DNA of 59,604 bases, taken from Opitutaceae bacterium. Lineage in GTDB: Bacteria; Verrucomicrobiota; Verrucomicrobiia; Opitutales; Opitutaceae. Below are positions 9,237-20,081 of this stretch, in pieces. A program made the translations under genes and the position numbers. The stretch lies in the NCBI GenBank assembly GCA_028284385.1, contig JANQRT010000051.1, forward strand, positions 1-59,604, read 5' to 3'. Numbering within the stretch: position 1 is the first letter of the stretch; each line of letters begins with the position of its first letter. The notes beneath the pieces were generated by a model. That model worked only from the letters and a program-made list of their open reading frames with translations. It made no database searches and had not been told where the DNA came from.

Positions 9237-10949
9237 CTAATCTCGTTTGACGTTACAAATTACCGTGAGCGGTTCCTGCTGGCTACCGGCTCTAACATTC
9301 AATGGAAAGCGAATGTCCTGATAGCCTTTTTTGCGTCCAATCACATGATATTTTCCTGGCAGCAGACTTAGATTCTTCTCCTTCAGCTTGCTCGGCTTTA
9401 GTTTTGTTGGCCCTTGCACGCTCACCCAGGTGGCCATGTCCGACAGAAACATGATGTCGACCGGCTGGCTCTGAAGATGCAGGAAACGACGGAGTTTCTC
9501 CGCGTCCTCGGACAGCTCTAGATAATCCGGCTTGGACTGCATCGCCTTATCGAAGGAGCGAATCGCCAACTGAAAATCGGCTCGACGGGCTTCCTGCATG
9601 GCGACGTCGATATAAGTGTCGTACCGCAAGAGTCCTCGAATCATTTTACCAGTGCGAATCATCCCCTCTTTAGCCTGCTCGAAATCAGGTTCAAGTTGGA
9701 GCAACTGCTGATAGTAGCCTCTCGCTCCCTGCCAGTCGTATTCCTCCTCCAGCTTGTAGGCGCTGGTGATCATCGTGTAGATGTCGTTCTTACGCTTATC
9801 CTGCCGCGCTTTTATGATGGCGTCCGTTAAATCCGTTCGAGCAGGGAAAATCTGTAGAGCCGATTGGAAATGCTCGATAGCCTTTTCGTATTGCCCGGTC
9901 GATTCGGCGCCGCGAGCGGCTGTGATGTGGAAATCGAAATCGCGATTCTGGATTTTGCGGGTGGTCCGTGAGATGCCCTGCTGAGCCTTAGCCGAACCGC
10001 CGTCTATTTCGAAAGCCTCCTGGAAATCTTCAAGAGCCGCCTCAAGCTCGTCATTGGCCTCCTTCTGATCGGCTTGCTGGAGCAGGGCGAACACTTGATC
10101 GGCATATTTGGCTCGTTCCAAGTGTCTTACCGCCTCCTCGTTTTGCGGATCCACGGTGAGCACATTGGTAAAGGCTTCAATGGCCTTGGCTCCCTGACCT
10201 TGGGCGATGTAGCGATGCCCCATGGCCGCATTGGTCTGCACGAATTCGAGAATGGAATTGGCGAGAGACTCCAAGTGATCGTGGGCTTCTTCGAGCTCTG
10301 ATTTGGCTGGGAAGAATGAGCCGTCCTGCAGAAACTGATTTCCTTTGCTGGCGGACTCGAACGCCTTCTCGAAGGCGATCTCATTCAAATGCTTATTGGG
10401 CTCCAGCTCGTCGATTTTGACCAGAAATTGGTCGTACATCTCCTGGGCCAGCTGTTCGGTTTCAATCTGATTTGTAAAATCGTCAATTTGAGCGCTCACC
10501 CGCGCCAATTGATCCAAAGCTCGCTTATAGGCGTTCCTTCTCATGAGGTCTTCGCCTTTGCCAAACTCGATTGAGATATTAATCAGCATATCCCTCAAGT
10601 CGCCGTGAGTGGTAGTCATACGCTCGACTTCCTTCATCTTCTTAGAGGTCGAGTCTAGCATCATCTCCGCTTTGGCGCGGCTTACGAAGGCTTCCTGGAA
10701 GTTCTGTTGCGGCACACCATCCTGGTTTAGGATAACCTCTCCATCGGAAGCGTAATCAGAACCCGAACCTCCTAATACCAGCTTGTATGCGACCATCGAG
10801 CCAACGACCACGACCAGCGCGACGATTCCGAGGGCTATGTATTTTGAAGTCGAGGTACTCGCTTTTTCGAGGTTTTCGTCGTCCTCGGGATTCCAGTGAA
10901 TCACTCTGTGCTTCTTTGGCGTTAGAGGTGGTTCATCCTGATCGGGCAT
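9237..10949 (-). CDS. Membrane-anchored TPR protein with C-terminal PEGA-like domain
   Basis: The 570-residue protein has an N-terminal cytoplasmic tail rich in charged residues, one transmembrane segment (about residues 37-59, YIALGIVALVVVVGSMVAYK) and a large presumably periplasmic region. That region holds several tetratricopeptide repeats between about 110 and 480 (for example AIEAFTNVLTVDPQNEEAVRHLERA). The final 70 residues resemble a PEGA-type beta domain (LLPGKYHVIGRKKGYQDIRFPL). TPR proteins of this layout act as scaffolds, often at the cell envelope; the partner is unknown. A good ribosome site (GGAGAGAG) precedes the ATG. It is the first gene of a unit with the Gln/Gly/Met-rich protein. 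Confidence 0.82.
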   Translation of the reverse strand: MPDQDEPPLTPKKHRVIHWNPEDDENLEKASTSTSKYIALGIVALVVVVGSMVAYKLVLGGSGSDYASDGEVILNQDGVPQQNFQEAFVSRAKAEMMLDSTSKKMKEVERMTTTHGDLRDMLINISIEFGKGEDLMRRNAYKRALDQLARVSAQIDDFTNQIETEQLAQEMYDQFLVKIDELEPNKHLNEIAFEKAFESASKGNQFLQDGSFFPAKSELEEAHDHLESLANSILEFVQTNAAMGHRYIAQGQGAKAIEAFTNVLTVDPQNEEAVRHLERAKYADQVFALLQQADQKEANDELEAALEDFQEAFEIDGGSAKAQQGISRTTRKIQNRDFDFHITAARGAESTGQYEKAIEHFQSALQIFPARTDLTDAIIKARQDKRKNDIYTMITSAYKLEEEYDWQGARGYYQQLLQLEPDFEQAKEGMIRTGKMIRGLLRYDTYIDVAMQEARRADFQLAIRSFDKAMQSKPDYLELSEDAEKLRRFLHLQSQPVDIMFLSDMATWVSVQGPTKLKPSKLKEKNLSLLPGKYHVIGRKKGYQDIRFPLNVRAGSQQEPLTVICNVKRD

Positions 10950-11195
10950 AATTCTTCTCTCTCCTATAATTCAGACAATACGGCTTTTGACTATTAGTCT
11001 GCAAGACTCATGGGACACGTTCAAATTTTGCGCTAGATTAGCATCTTTTGCAAAGCTTACCTTACTAAATTACGAATTCCTTCTTAAAATGGATTCAGTA
11101 TCTGTTTCCTACCTAAAAACTCAACGTTGAGCAAGTTATGCCTATTGCAATTTGGGTGCCAATCCTTAGGTATAATTGAATCCGACTTTCATTAA

Positions 11196-12047
11196 ATGGC
11201 GAATAAATTATCGTTTATGAGTAAATGGGGAATATTGACTGGAGTGATTGTCGTTTTGACGATCTCTCTCCTATCGACTGGTTGTAGTACTGTTCCCGTT
11301 ACAGGTAGGACCCAGATCAACACGGTTTCCGATACCAAGGTCGTTGAAATGACCATTGCGGAATTCCAGAAAATGAAGGCGGCCATGCCTATTTCGACGA
11401 ATCCCCTTTACAACGAAATGCTGCAGAATGTGGGCAACCGGATTTCTCAGGAAGTTTTTTGGGATATGCCTTTGGCCGAATGGGAGTTTGTCGTCTTCGA
11501 GATGCCAAATGATATAAACGCTTTCGCCATGCCCGGAGGGAAGGTGGGCGTTTTCACAGGCCTTTTTCGAATCATAAGAACAGAGGATGAATTGGCCTCT
11601 GTTGTCGCTCACGAAATAGCCCACGTTACCGCCCGCCATACGCATGAACGTCTTTCTCAAATGGGGCTGGTCAGCGCTGGGGGCAACGTTTTGAACATTG
11701 GTACGGCTATCCTGGGTGGAGGGAGTCTGGTTGGATCCGTGGCGGGACAAAGCATCTCCAATATCTACAATGTCGGGGCCAGCAATACGGTTAATAGTTG
11801 GGATCGAGATAAGGAAGCGGAAGCCGATCGAATTGGAATCATCTACATGGCCAGGGCGGGCTACGACCCAAACGCCGCCATTCGCGTTATGGAGCGCATG
11901 GCTCAACTGGACGGAGGAGGCGGGCAGACCTACAATTCCACCCATCCATCCTCTCAGGATCGTCTCGATGCTTTGTATAGCTATCTTGATGATGCCATGG
12001 CCGAGTACGAAAAGGCCAAAGCGACTCCCAACGATTTTCCCTTTTAG
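11196..12047 (+). CDS. M48 family metalloprotease, lipoprotein
   Basis: The 283-residue protein is a zinc protease of the M48 family (LoiP/YcaL/BepA-like), likely active in periplasmic or outer-membrane protein quality control. The N-terminal hydrophobic segment ends in a lipobox, LLSTGC, with Cys30 as the probable lipidation site. The zinc motif HEIAH is at residues 139-143, and the third ligand is probably Glu207 in the KEAEAD motif. There is no TPR extension, unlike BepA, so LoiP-type is the better comparison. It is a single plus-strand gene that faces the DUF4340 gene; 246 bp of upstream DNA separates it from the divergent TPR protein gene. Confidence 0.92.
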   Translation: MANKLSFMSKWGILTGVIVVLTISLLSTGCSTVPVTGRTQINTVSDTKVVEMTIAEFQKMKAAMPISTNPLYNEMLQNVGNRISQEVFWDMPLAEWEFVVFEMPNDINAFAMPGGKVGVFTGLFRIIRTEDELASVVAHEIAHVTARHTHERLSQMGLVSAGGNVLNIGTAILGGGSLVGSVAGQSISNIYNVGASNTVNSWDRDKEAEADRIGIIYMARAGYDPNAAIRVMERMAQLDGGGGQTYNSTHPSSQDRLDALYSYLDDAMAEYEKAKATPNDFPF

Positions 12048-12209
12048 AGCCGGCCTTTTGGCTCAGTCGCGTTGTGGTCCTAAATCTGTCGGGGCTTAGG
12101 TTCAAGTATTCAGCTAGTCTGATGCGTAAGGCCTTTTAGGCTCTTAATAAGACAATCCCGTGACGGGGGCGTTAAAAGAAGCTCTCTCGGGTGAGGGCCT
12201 CTCTCAAAA

Positions 12210-13355
12210 CTAACTTGAGCTCTCAGCGGAAGTCGGCGTCGATCCGGAATCGCTCTCCGCTTCTTGACTGGTTGTGGTTTCGCTTGGCTCTGGGTCAGGT
12301 TCCGGAGCGTCCTTGAAGAGCGTGGCTATCGATTCTGGCAGACTCGTGTACTGGTAGGAGCCTACTTCAAAAGCGGCCTTGGCCATGTATTCATTCACAT
12401 GATCTTCAGCTTCCGACGATTCGATAAAAATGTAGACCGGTCCTGCTTCGGTTTCCACTTCCTCCTGCATTTCCATTTTCTTTTCGCCGTCGTCTCCTTC
12501 GACTTCGACCTCCTTCATCACTTTCACTTCAGGTCGTTGACCAATGGTAAAGTTTAACGTCTTGCCATCCGCTAAGCCAAGCAGGAAGGACTTGCTGTTT
12601 TCCTTGGCGGCAACAACCAGTTCGTCATCCTTCGCGGCGGTCTTGGTAAAGGTCATGTTGGAAAATCGATTCGCTGCTCGATCAACGGCTGCGTCGTCGA
12701 CTACTTTGCCTTCCAGGGCTGTTTCCGAAGTCCAATCCGAGTCCTTGTCTTCTCGATTCAGTTCGATTGTTTCTCCATTCTCAAGAGTCGCTTTTATCGA
12801 TCGAATATCATCCTGGGCTACTTCTACTAGCTTCTTTGCCAGCCACGAATCCGCATCGTCGTCGATGCGAAATGTCGAGCTAGCCAGAAAGGCCTTCTCT
12901 TCCCCTTGATAGCGGAAAAACTGACGGCCATTGTCTGTTTGCCGACCCAGGTCGATGGACATGATGCTGTTGCCATCCTTATCGAGAAAGCTGATGCTTT
13001 CCTTGGAATCGAAGCCCAGCGATTCGATGCGTTCTGGATTAGTTGTAACCAGTCTTTGGACACTCGCATCTACAACGGATGTAACTTGGCTGGATAATTT
13101 CGAATAGCTAACGGGCATGTCGTGGCGTTCCTTTACGATCCAATTGCTGTCGGCATCGTTTTTCTCGATTGTAACCACGCCATCACTACCGGTAACTCGG
13201 ACTTGGAATGCTTCAGCAAGCTTTGATTCATCTACCAGCGGTCCTTTTTCGCGTTCGTCTTGAAGCGGGGCACTGTCGGTGGTTTTAAGGAAACTGGTGA
13301 TGACGGCAAGAATGGCTAGTATCCCTGCGCTTATGTATAAATTTTTCAGATTCAT
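12210..13355 (-). CDS. DUF4340 domain protein of a Gld-type ABC system
   Basis: The 381-residue protein has one N-terminal membrane anchor (LYISAGILAILAVITSFL) and an extracytoplasmic body with DUF4340-type segments, each carrying Trp-containing WLV/WIV-like motifs (NWIVKERHDMPVSYSKLS; DDADSWLAKKLVEV). It ends in an acidic, Ser/Thr-rich tail. The molecular role is unknown; in many bacteria DUF4340 genes sit next to gldA/gldF/gldG homologues, as here. It follows the GldG-like gene by 16 bp and is the last gene of the minus-strand operon. Confidence 0.85.
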   Translation of the reverse strand: MNLKNLYISAGILAILAVITSFLKTTDSAPLQDEREKGPLVDESKLAEAFQVRVTGSDGVVTIEKNDADSNWIVKERHDMPVSYSKLSSQVTSVVDASVQRLVTTNPERIESLGFDSKESISFLDKDGNSIMSIDLGRQTDNGRQFFRYQGEEKAFLASSTFRIDDDADSWLAKKLVEVAQDDIRSIKATLENGETIELNREDKDSDWTSETALEGKVVDDAAVDRAANRFSNMTFTKTAAKDDELVVAAKENSKSFLLGLADGKTLNFTIGQRPEVKVMKEVEVEGDDGEKKMEMQEEVETEAGPVYIFIESSEAEDHVNEYMAKAAFEVGSYQYTSLPESIATLFKDAPEPDPEPSETTTSQEAESDSGSTPTSAESSS

Positions 13356-13371
13356 TTTCGCTGATGAAAGT

Positions 13372-15249
13372 TTAAAAGGATCTCAGTCTTCTAGAACGAA
13401 AGAAAAACAGGCCAAAGGCGACAAGGGCGATGGGTGGCAGGCCCACGTTTACGAAGATTAGCTTCCACTTGAGGGAGTTGATGTCCTTGCGTAGCTCGCG
13501 TCGAATATTTCGTCTCTCGCCGCGAAGCTTGGCTTCTTCTTCGCGGTGCTTCTTTAAAGCTTCCGACAGTTCCGGAGTAGCTACAATCAATCCTGAGCCT
13601 TCCTGTTGTCCGGCGATTTTCTGGATTTCCTGCTGAATGGTCGAGAGCTGGTCTTCCACTTCCTGCAGCTTCGCCTGGTAGGCTTGCTGAGCCTTGACTT
13701 CCATCTGCTGCACGACTTCGAAAGATCGATCTTGCGTGCCTTTTCCTTGAAGGCCAATGAGGTCCCTGCTGCCGCCTAGATAGTTCATCACGTTCGATGC
13801 CAGCGTCTGATTGTCATTCAATGGCTGATACGTGTTCATCCCCAGGAAGTTTAGTCGGCGAATCGAGAATTGGTCTACAAGCCAGTCCGTATCGGCAATG
13901 ATGAATACACTGCTCTCGCCTGACTCAAGATGCTCCGCCACATCCTCTTCGACGGGGCTTTCTTCCGCATCCTCTTCCCGGTTGGGAGCGGCCGGTTTGC
14001 CATTGGGGAATGCCGTTTTGAATTCTCCGCTAAGCAATCCCGCTACGGTCAGCTCTTCATTGCCGGCTTCGATTTGCCGAAGCAGCGCCCCTTGCTGGGT
14101 GAAGTCGAGAATCATGCTGCTAACTTGACCGGCATCGGCGCTGGTTGTCATCACTGGCAGCAGTTCCAGACTGGAGTTATCCTCAAGTTTAATGGACCCA
14201 GTCTCTAACAAGAGAGAAGCGTCAACATCGGACGCGGGCATAAAGCTTTTATTGATATTGGCTTCTCTGAAGACCAGCCAGGACGGTTGGATGAAGTTCG
14301 CTTGAGCGTAGGCCAAATTGGGATCGCCTACGGCTTGCATCGAATCGTAGCTAATGCCCCAGGCTTCGAATAGTTTTGGAAAATCGCTGGTGGCGTCCGG
14401 ACTAGGTTGATTCATTCCCATCATAGCCATTTGCGACTGCTGGGACTGGGCCTTCATGGTTCGCGAGGAGGGATCTACGGCAAGAAAGACTGGTTTGCCT
14501 TTCAAAATGTGTTGGTCGATTTCGTACAGAAGCGAATCGGTAAGCGTAGCCGGTGGATTAATAATAGCCAGAATGTCCAGGCTGTTGGGAAGTTCGGTGG
14601 CCGCCGCCTCGATGGTTTCCACTTCAAAGCTACTTTCCCATTGTTGCACTACGTATTGATCTTGTGGAGGCGGTTGACCTGGCATGGCCGGGTAGGGAGG
14701 AGCTTTCAATGGCAGGCTCGTTAAAAGGCCTAGACGTGGCTTTGCCAACAACTGGGTTTCGAAAATCAGGCGGGACAAGTCGTATTCAAGAAATCCCTCT
14801 TTGTTCCAATCGAAGAAGGCGATCGATTTCTCGTTATCCGCCTGTGTGGCTACCAAACCTAGAAAAACTGTGATCCCGGACGGAAGGCTCTGGCCATGCA
14901 GTCCTGCCGCTATGGCGTTTTCCTCCTCAGGAGTGTCGGGTTGCGGATCGATGATGTTCAGCCTGATTTTTCCCGCTGAGGAATTCGCGTATTGCTTGAT
15001 CATCTGCTCGACGCGGTTAGCGAAATTCTTGAACCGAATGGGCAGGTCTTTGGCCGATTTCGAATAGTAGAAATCAAGGGTTACGGGCTCCTCGATCTTG
15101 CTTATCATCGTTTTGCTGTTCTTCGACAGCGAAAACATATTCTCCTCCGTTACATCGATTCGTAGTGGAATAGACGATACGATATAGTGGAGTAGAAGAA
15201 AGTTAACGAGTATGATTATGGCGATATGAGTTCTTTTGCTTCTCGACAT
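13372..15249 (-). CDS. gldG: GldG-like auxiliary protein of an ABC transporter
   Basis: The protein has an N-terminal membrane helix (THIAIIILVNFLLLHYIVSS), a large extracytoplasmic region typical of the GldG/ABC_transp_aux family (LDFYYSKS, RLNIIDPQPDTPEEENA; a DUF4350-like stretch with FLAVDPSS), a coiled coil (about 525-590, rich in Gln/Glu) and a C-terminal membrane helix. I place the start at 15249 (625 residues), because an AAGGAG site lies 9 bases upstream. The longer version from 15279 would overlap the permease gene by 17 bp. It works with the adjacent permease and ATPase; the substrate is not known, and gliding cannot be inferred from these genes alone. Confidence 0.85.
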   Translation of the reverse strand: MSRSKRTHIAIIILVNFLLLHYIVSSIPLRIDVTEENMFSLSKNSKTMISKIEEPVTLDFYYSKSAKDLPIRFKNFANRVEQMIKQYANSSAGKIRLNIIDPQPDTPEEENAIAAGLHGQSLPSGITVFLGLVATQADNEKSIAFFDWNKEGFLEYDLSRLIFETQLLAKPRLGLLTSLPLKAPPYPAMPGQPPPQDQYVVQQWESSFEVETIEAAATELPNSLDILAIINPPATLTDSLLYEIDQHILKGKPVFLAVDPSSRTMKAQSQQSQMAMMGMNQPSPDATSDFPKLFEAWGISYDSMQAVGDPNLAYAQANFIQPSWLVFREANINKSFMPASDVDASLLLETGSIKLEDNSSLELLPVMTTSADAGQVSSMILDFTQQGALLRQIEAGNEELTVAGLLSGEFKTAFPNGKPAAPNREEDAEESPVEEDVAEHLESGESSVFIIADTDWLVDQFSIRRLNFLGMNTYQPLNDNQTLASNVMNYLGGSRDLIGLQGKGTQDRSFEVVQQMEVKAQQAYQAKLQEVEDQLSTIQQEIQKIAGQQEGSGLIVATPELSEALKKHREEEAKLRGERRNIRRELRKDINSLKWKLIFVNVGLPPIALVAFGLFFFRSRRLRSF

Positions 15250-15262
15250 GTCTACGGTCTCC

Positions 15263-15985
15263 TTAACTTTGTCTTTCAAGAATCACTACGTTGATTCCTA
15301 GGCAGGCGATGGTCAGCAATCCGAAGAACGAGATGGCGCTCATTTCAATAAGGCCGCGGGTCATGGTCTGGAAATGGATGTAGAAACTGAAGTTCCCAAT
15401 GAACTCGAGCAATCCAGTCGGCAGTCCTCCAAGTACGCTAAGCAGGATATCCGAACCCACTAGCGTTACGCAGAAGCAGATGAGGACGGAGAGAACAAAG
15501 GAAATGACCTGATTTTGAGTCATGGCGGAGCAAACCGAGCTGATGGCGAGATAGCTCCCTGCCATCAGAACGCTTCCGAAATAACCGGCCATAATGATTC
15601 CCCAGTCCGGGTTTCCCAGATAGCTCGTTGTCATGGCCAGCGGAAAAGTAAGGGCGATGCCAATCGATATGAAGAGCCAGGCAGCCAGAAACTTGCCGAC
15701 CACCGCGCTGACGATCGAGACGGGAAGCGTGAATAGCAATTCAATGCTTCCGGAGCGTTTCTCTTCCGCCCACAGCCGCATTCCGGTGGCGGGAATGAAT
15801 ACCATGAAGATCCATGGCAGGAAATTCCATACCGTATCCAGATTTGCCGTGTTGCTTTCGTAATAGCCTGTGAAAAAGGCGAGTCCGGTTAACAGCATTG
15901 TGAATACGGCTAGAATAACGTATCCGACTGGCGATCGGAAGTAGCCGAAGAATTCCTTTTTGAATACAGGAGAAATCTGTTTCAT
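15263..15985 (-). CDS. gldF: ABC transporter permease, GldF-like (ABC-2 family)
   Basis: The 240-residue protein has six predicted membrane helices and the ABC-2 permease pattern, with the N-terminal MKQISPVFKKEFFGYFRSPVGYVILAVF and the conserved LWAEEKRSGSIELLFTLPVS segment near residue 73. The latter is typical of GldF and of permeases related to NosY. Its start overlaps the end of the ATPase gene by four bases, so the two are translationally coupled. It would form the membrane channel with the ATPase at 15982-16710. Confidence 0.9.
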   Translation of the reverse strand: MKQISPVFKKEFFGYFRSPVGYVILAVFTMLLTGLAFFTGYYESNTANLDTVWNFLPWIFMVFIPATGMRLWAEEKRSGSIELLFTLPVSIVSAVVGKFLAAWLFISIGIALTFPLAMTTSYLGNPDWGIIMAGYFGSVLMAGSYLAISSVCSAMTQNQVISFVLSVLICFCVTLVGSDILLSVLGGLPTGLLEFIGNFSFYIHFQTMTRGLIEMSAISFFGLLTIACLGINVVILERQS

Positions 15986-16710
15986 GCGTAGACGTTGCGG
16001 TTGGTAAGTTCACGGAAAAGCTCGTCCATCTTGAGTTTCGGATCGCGAGCCTTAAGTTCTTCGGGCGTTTCATCGATGACCTTCTTGCCCTGGTCGATGA
16101 TGATGACGCGGTTGCAGAGCGCTTCAACTTCCTCTAAAATGTGAGTGGAAAGAACGATAGCCTTGTCCTCAGCCATATTCGAGATGAGCTTGCGGACCTC
16201 GTGCTTCTGATTAGGATCAAGTCCGTCAGTTGGCTCGTCGAGGATCAGGACTGGAGGATCGTGCAAGATGGCTTGAGCTAGACCAACCCGCTGGCGGTAG
16301 CCTTTGGAAAGGGTCTCGATAGACTGATTCTGAACTTTCTTCAGGTGACATTTCACGATGACGTCAGATAGCCTGTCATTGATATTCTCCTTTGAACGGT
16401 AGCCTCGCGCTTCAGCGACGTAGGTAAGGAATTCCAATACGGTCATCTCTGGATAGGCGGCGTTGCTCTCGGGCAGATAGCCAATCCGTTTCTTGACTTC
16501 AAGGGGATGTTCTTGGACATCGAATCCGTCAACACTGGCTGTCCCGGAGGTCGGAGCCAAGTAGCCGCTGATCACTTTCATGGTAGTGGATTTGCCAGCG
16601 CCGTTTGGACCTAGAAATCCAAGGATATCTCCCTTGTTAACTTTGAACGAGACGCCATCGACGGCTCGAATCGCTCCATAATCTTTGATGAGATTGTCTA
16701 CTGTAACCAT
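15982..16710 (-). CDS. gldA: ABC transporter ATP-binding protein, GldA-like
   Basis: The 242-residue protein is a complete ABC ATPase: Walker A GPNGAGKST (about residue 35), signature LSKGYRQRVGLAQAI (about 135) and Walker B VLILDEPTDGLDP (about 155), with the H-loop in LSTHILEEV. It is first in the minus-strand operon of ATPase, permease, GldG-like and DUF4340 genes. A structured leader (inverted repeats at 16741-16805) lies just upstream. In Bacteroidota such a set supports gliding and secretion; elsewhere the substrate is undefined. Confidence 0.92.
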   Translation of the reverse strand: MVTVDNLIKDYGAIRAVDGVSFKVNKGDILGFLGPNGAGKSTTMKVISGYLAPTSGTASVDGFDVQEHPLEVKKRIGYLPESNAAYPEMTVLEFLTYVAEARGYRSKENINDRLSDVIVKCHLKKVQNQSIETLSKGYRQRVGLAQAILHDPPVLILDEPTDGLDPNQKHEVRKLISNMAEDKAIVLSTHILEEVEALCNRVIIIDQGKKVIDETPEELKARDPKLKMDELFRELTNRNVYA

Positions 16711-16740
16711 AGGATGTTTCTAACTCAGGGGTGAGATAGA

Positions 16741-16805
16741 CGGTTGATGGGAGAATGAGTTCCCGAGCAACCGCCTGGATTTAGGGTATTTCTTCAATCC
16801 CTAAA
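16741..16805 (-). promoter_or_regulatory. Inverted repeats in the leader of the Gld-type operon
   Basis: Two nested inverted repeats lie 31-95 bp upstream of the GldA-like start. The first pairs CGGTTG with CAACCG and encloses GGGA/TCCC (16741-16773). The second pairs TTTAGGG with CCCTAAA around a 12-base loop (16780-16805). They could be operator sites, an RNA leader structure, or (the second) part of a terminator for the HAD gene ending at 16872. No T-run follows on the minus strand, so a regulatory role is at least as likely. Confidence 0.35.
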
Positions 16806-16871
16806 GGGCGATTTCGTTTAGAGATTGGATTGAGCAAAATCAAGTCCGAGATTTGGAAAAAGATCGAGAGC

Positions 16872-17894
<1,023 letters not shown>

Positions 17895-18070
17895 GACAGG
17901 CTGTGACGGTATCTCTCTTTTCAGATCCTCGATTGCAAATAAGAAAACGGATAAGATCGAAATCTCGCTCATTTGCCTGGATTCGTTCTTCTCGGTGCCA
18001 TTTCCCCTCTGCCGCAAAATGTATTTTCAATTTGCAGTCTGGAAAACATCGAGCCATTGCTCGGGGTTTT

Positions 18071-19162
18071 ATGGAATTGCCGGATATCTCGCCCTTCAAA
18101 AAGCGCGTCGAGGAAATCGATTCGATGATGAACGAGCCCGACTTCTTTAACGATGCTCGTCGCTCGGCTTCACTTTCGCGCGAGCAGACGAAACTGCGTC
18201 AGCTTTTGGAGGACTACGAAGCCTTGGAAAACGCCAAGGACGAGATCCGGGATCACCAATCATTGCTCTCTGATTCGAGCGGAGATCAGGAGCTCAAGGA
18301 ACTGGCCGAGGAGGAATTGCCGATTCTCGAAGAACGCTTATCGTCCCTCGAAGGGAAGATTCTAGTTGCCATGATCCCGCCCGAGGAGTCCGATTCGAGA
18401 AACACTATCATCGAAATACGCGCGGGAGCGGGTGGTGATGAAGCCTCTCTGTTTGCGGGGGATCTTTATCGTATGTACATGCGATATGCCGAGCGATCTG
18501 GCTGGTCTCTCGAGCAGATGAGCTCGAGCGAAAGCGGCATCAACGGCTTTAAGGAAGTGGCCTTCACCGTTCGTGGTGAGGACGCCTATAAGCTGATGAA
18601 ATTCGAAAGCGGAGTTCATCGGGTGCAACGCGTTCCGGAGACCGAATCGCAAGGTCGTATCCATACTTCTACGGTTACCGTTGCGGTGCTTCCCGAAGCG
18701 GAGGAGGTTGACATTGAGATCGATGCTCAGGATTTGGAGATTTCCGTTACTCGTTCAAGCGGACCTGGTGGTCAAGGAGTGAATACAACGGATTCGGCTG
18801 TCCAGATCCTCCATAAGCCTACTGGAATCATCGTTAATTGTTCTGACGAGCGCTCGCAAATCAAGAATCGCGCTAAAGCTATGACCGTTTTGAGGTCCCG
18901 TTTGCTGCAAGCTAAGGAGGAAGAGGAGAGGGCCAAGTATGCTGCGAATCGTCGCCAACAAGTGGGTACAGGTGATCGAAGTGAACGGATTCGCACTTAT
19001 AATTTTCCGCAAAGTCGGCTAACCGATCATAGGATAGGATTAACGATCCACAGCCTTCCTCAAGTGATGGATGGCGACATTCAGGAAGTTATCGACGCCT
19101 TGCAAAGCGAGGATCAGAAGTTGAAAATAGAGGCCTTGATGAAGAGGTCTTCTGAAAGTTGA
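18071..19162 (+). CDS. prfA: Peptide chain release factor 1
   Basis: RF1 recognises UAA and UAG stop codons and triggers peptide release. With the ATG at 18071 the protein has 363 residues, the normal RF1 length; the frame is open further upstream but the extra 56 residues are Arg-rich and not RF1-like. The stop-codon recognition motif appears as P-E-T in [10 protein letters not shown] (commonly P-A-T), and the catalytic GGQ is at residues 233-235 ([10 protein letters not shown]). prmC, whose product methylates this Gln, follows 28 bp downstream. Confidence 0.97.
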   Translation: MELPDISPFKKRVEEIDSMMNEPDFFNDARRSASLSREQTKLRQLLEDYEALENAKDEIRDHQSLLSDSSGDQELKELAEEELPILEERLSSLEGKILVAMIPPEESDSRNTIIEIRAGAGGDEASLFAGDLYRMYMRYAERSGWSLEQMSSSESGINGFKEVAFTVRGEDAYKLMKFESGVHRVQRVPETESQGRIHTSTVTVAVLPEAEEVDIEIDAQDLEISVTRSSGPGGQGVNTTDSAVQILHKPTGIIVNCSDERSQIKNRAKAMTVLRSRLLQAKEEEERAKYAANRRQQVGTGDRSERIRTYNFPQSRLTDHRIGLTIHSLPQVMDGDIQEVIDALQSEDQKLKIEALMKRSSES

Positions 19163-19190
19163 TAAATCCGTCTCTCCGTCCCTTGTCAGA

Positions 19191-20051
19191 ATGACTGAAA
19201 CCTTAACGGTGCTGGATGTGGTAAGCAAGAGCGCCGATTTTCTTGAACGAAAGGGCGTTGATAATCCTCGTCTCAATGCCGAGTGGCTCATTGCCCATGC
19301 CATCGGCTTGGATCGAATGTCGTTGTACATGCAATACGATCGACCGCTGATCGAGAAAGAGCTTTCCGTCATGCGGGAGCAGGTTGCGCGTCGTGGCAGG
19401 CGGGAGCCGCTTCAGTACATTCTTGGTCAAGCTCAGTTTCACGATCTTCTTTTGAAAACCGATAGTCGGGCTTTGATTCCCAGGCCTGAGACCGAGCAGC
19501 TTGTCGAGCTAGTCAAGGAAAGCCAACCTGAAATCGACAGGGATTTTCGTATTCTCGATTTGGGTACTGGAAGCGGGGCGATCGCCATCGCTTTGGCCGT
19601 CCATTTCCCGAAAGCCAAAATAGTAGCAACCGATCGCAGCGATGGCGCTTTGGCGCTAGCCAAGGAGAACGCCTTGCTGAACGGGATGCAGAACCGGATC
19701 GAGTTTATTCGCTCAGACTGGTTTTCGGAACTGAACTCGGATTCGGAATTCGACATCATTATTTCCAATCCTCCCTACTTGAGTTCAAGTGAACTCGACG
19801 AAGCTGAGACCGAAGTGAAGGATCACGAGCCTCATTCGGCTCTGGTTTCGGCAAATGATGGCCTGGATGATCTGAATACTATTATCGAATCGGCAATCGG
19901 TTATTTGGGAGCCGCCGGAGAGCTTTGGCTGGAAACGGGCATCGATCAGCGTCAACAGCTTCTCCTTCAATGCGAGAAATCTGGATACCGAAACTACGAG
20001 GGGCTAGATGATTGGAGCGATAGGCAGCGCTTCATCCACGCAATGAAGTGA
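19191..20051 (+). CDS. prmC: Peptide chain release factor N5-glutamine methyltransferase PrmC
   Basis: PrmC methylates the Gln of the GGQ motif of release factors. The 286-residue protein has the N-terminal helical domain that contacts the release factor, the SAM-binding loop ILDLGTGSGAIAIALA (about 122-137) and the catalytic NPPY at residues 193-196. It lies directly behind prfA, the usual pairing. It converges with the S41 protease gene across only 30 bp, and no clear terminator is seen between them. Confidence 0.96.
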   Translation: MTETLTVLDVVSKSADFLERKGVDNPRLNAEWLIAHAIGLDRMSLYMQYDRPLIEKELSVMREQVARRGRREPLQYILGQAQFHDLLLKTDSRALIPRPETEQLVELVKESQPEIDRDFRILDLGTGSGAIAIALAVHFPKAKIVATDRSDGALALAKENALLNGMQNRIEFIRSDWFSELNSDSEFDIIISNPPYLSSSELDEAETEVKDHEPHSALVSANDGLDDLNTIIESAIGYLGAAGELWLETGIDQRQQLLLQCEKSGYRNYEGLDDWSDRQRFIHAMK

Positions 20052-20081
20052 ATGTCTCCTCAGTCGGCTCGGGTCTGAATC

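Noticed and set aside
10996..11008. Short palindrome AGTCT-GCA-AGACT between divergent genes
   Set aside because: Five-base arms occur often by chance; no further support.
17903..18070. Upstream extension of prfA
   Set aside because: The added 56 residues are Arg-rich and not RF1-like; the ATG at 18071 gives the normal length.
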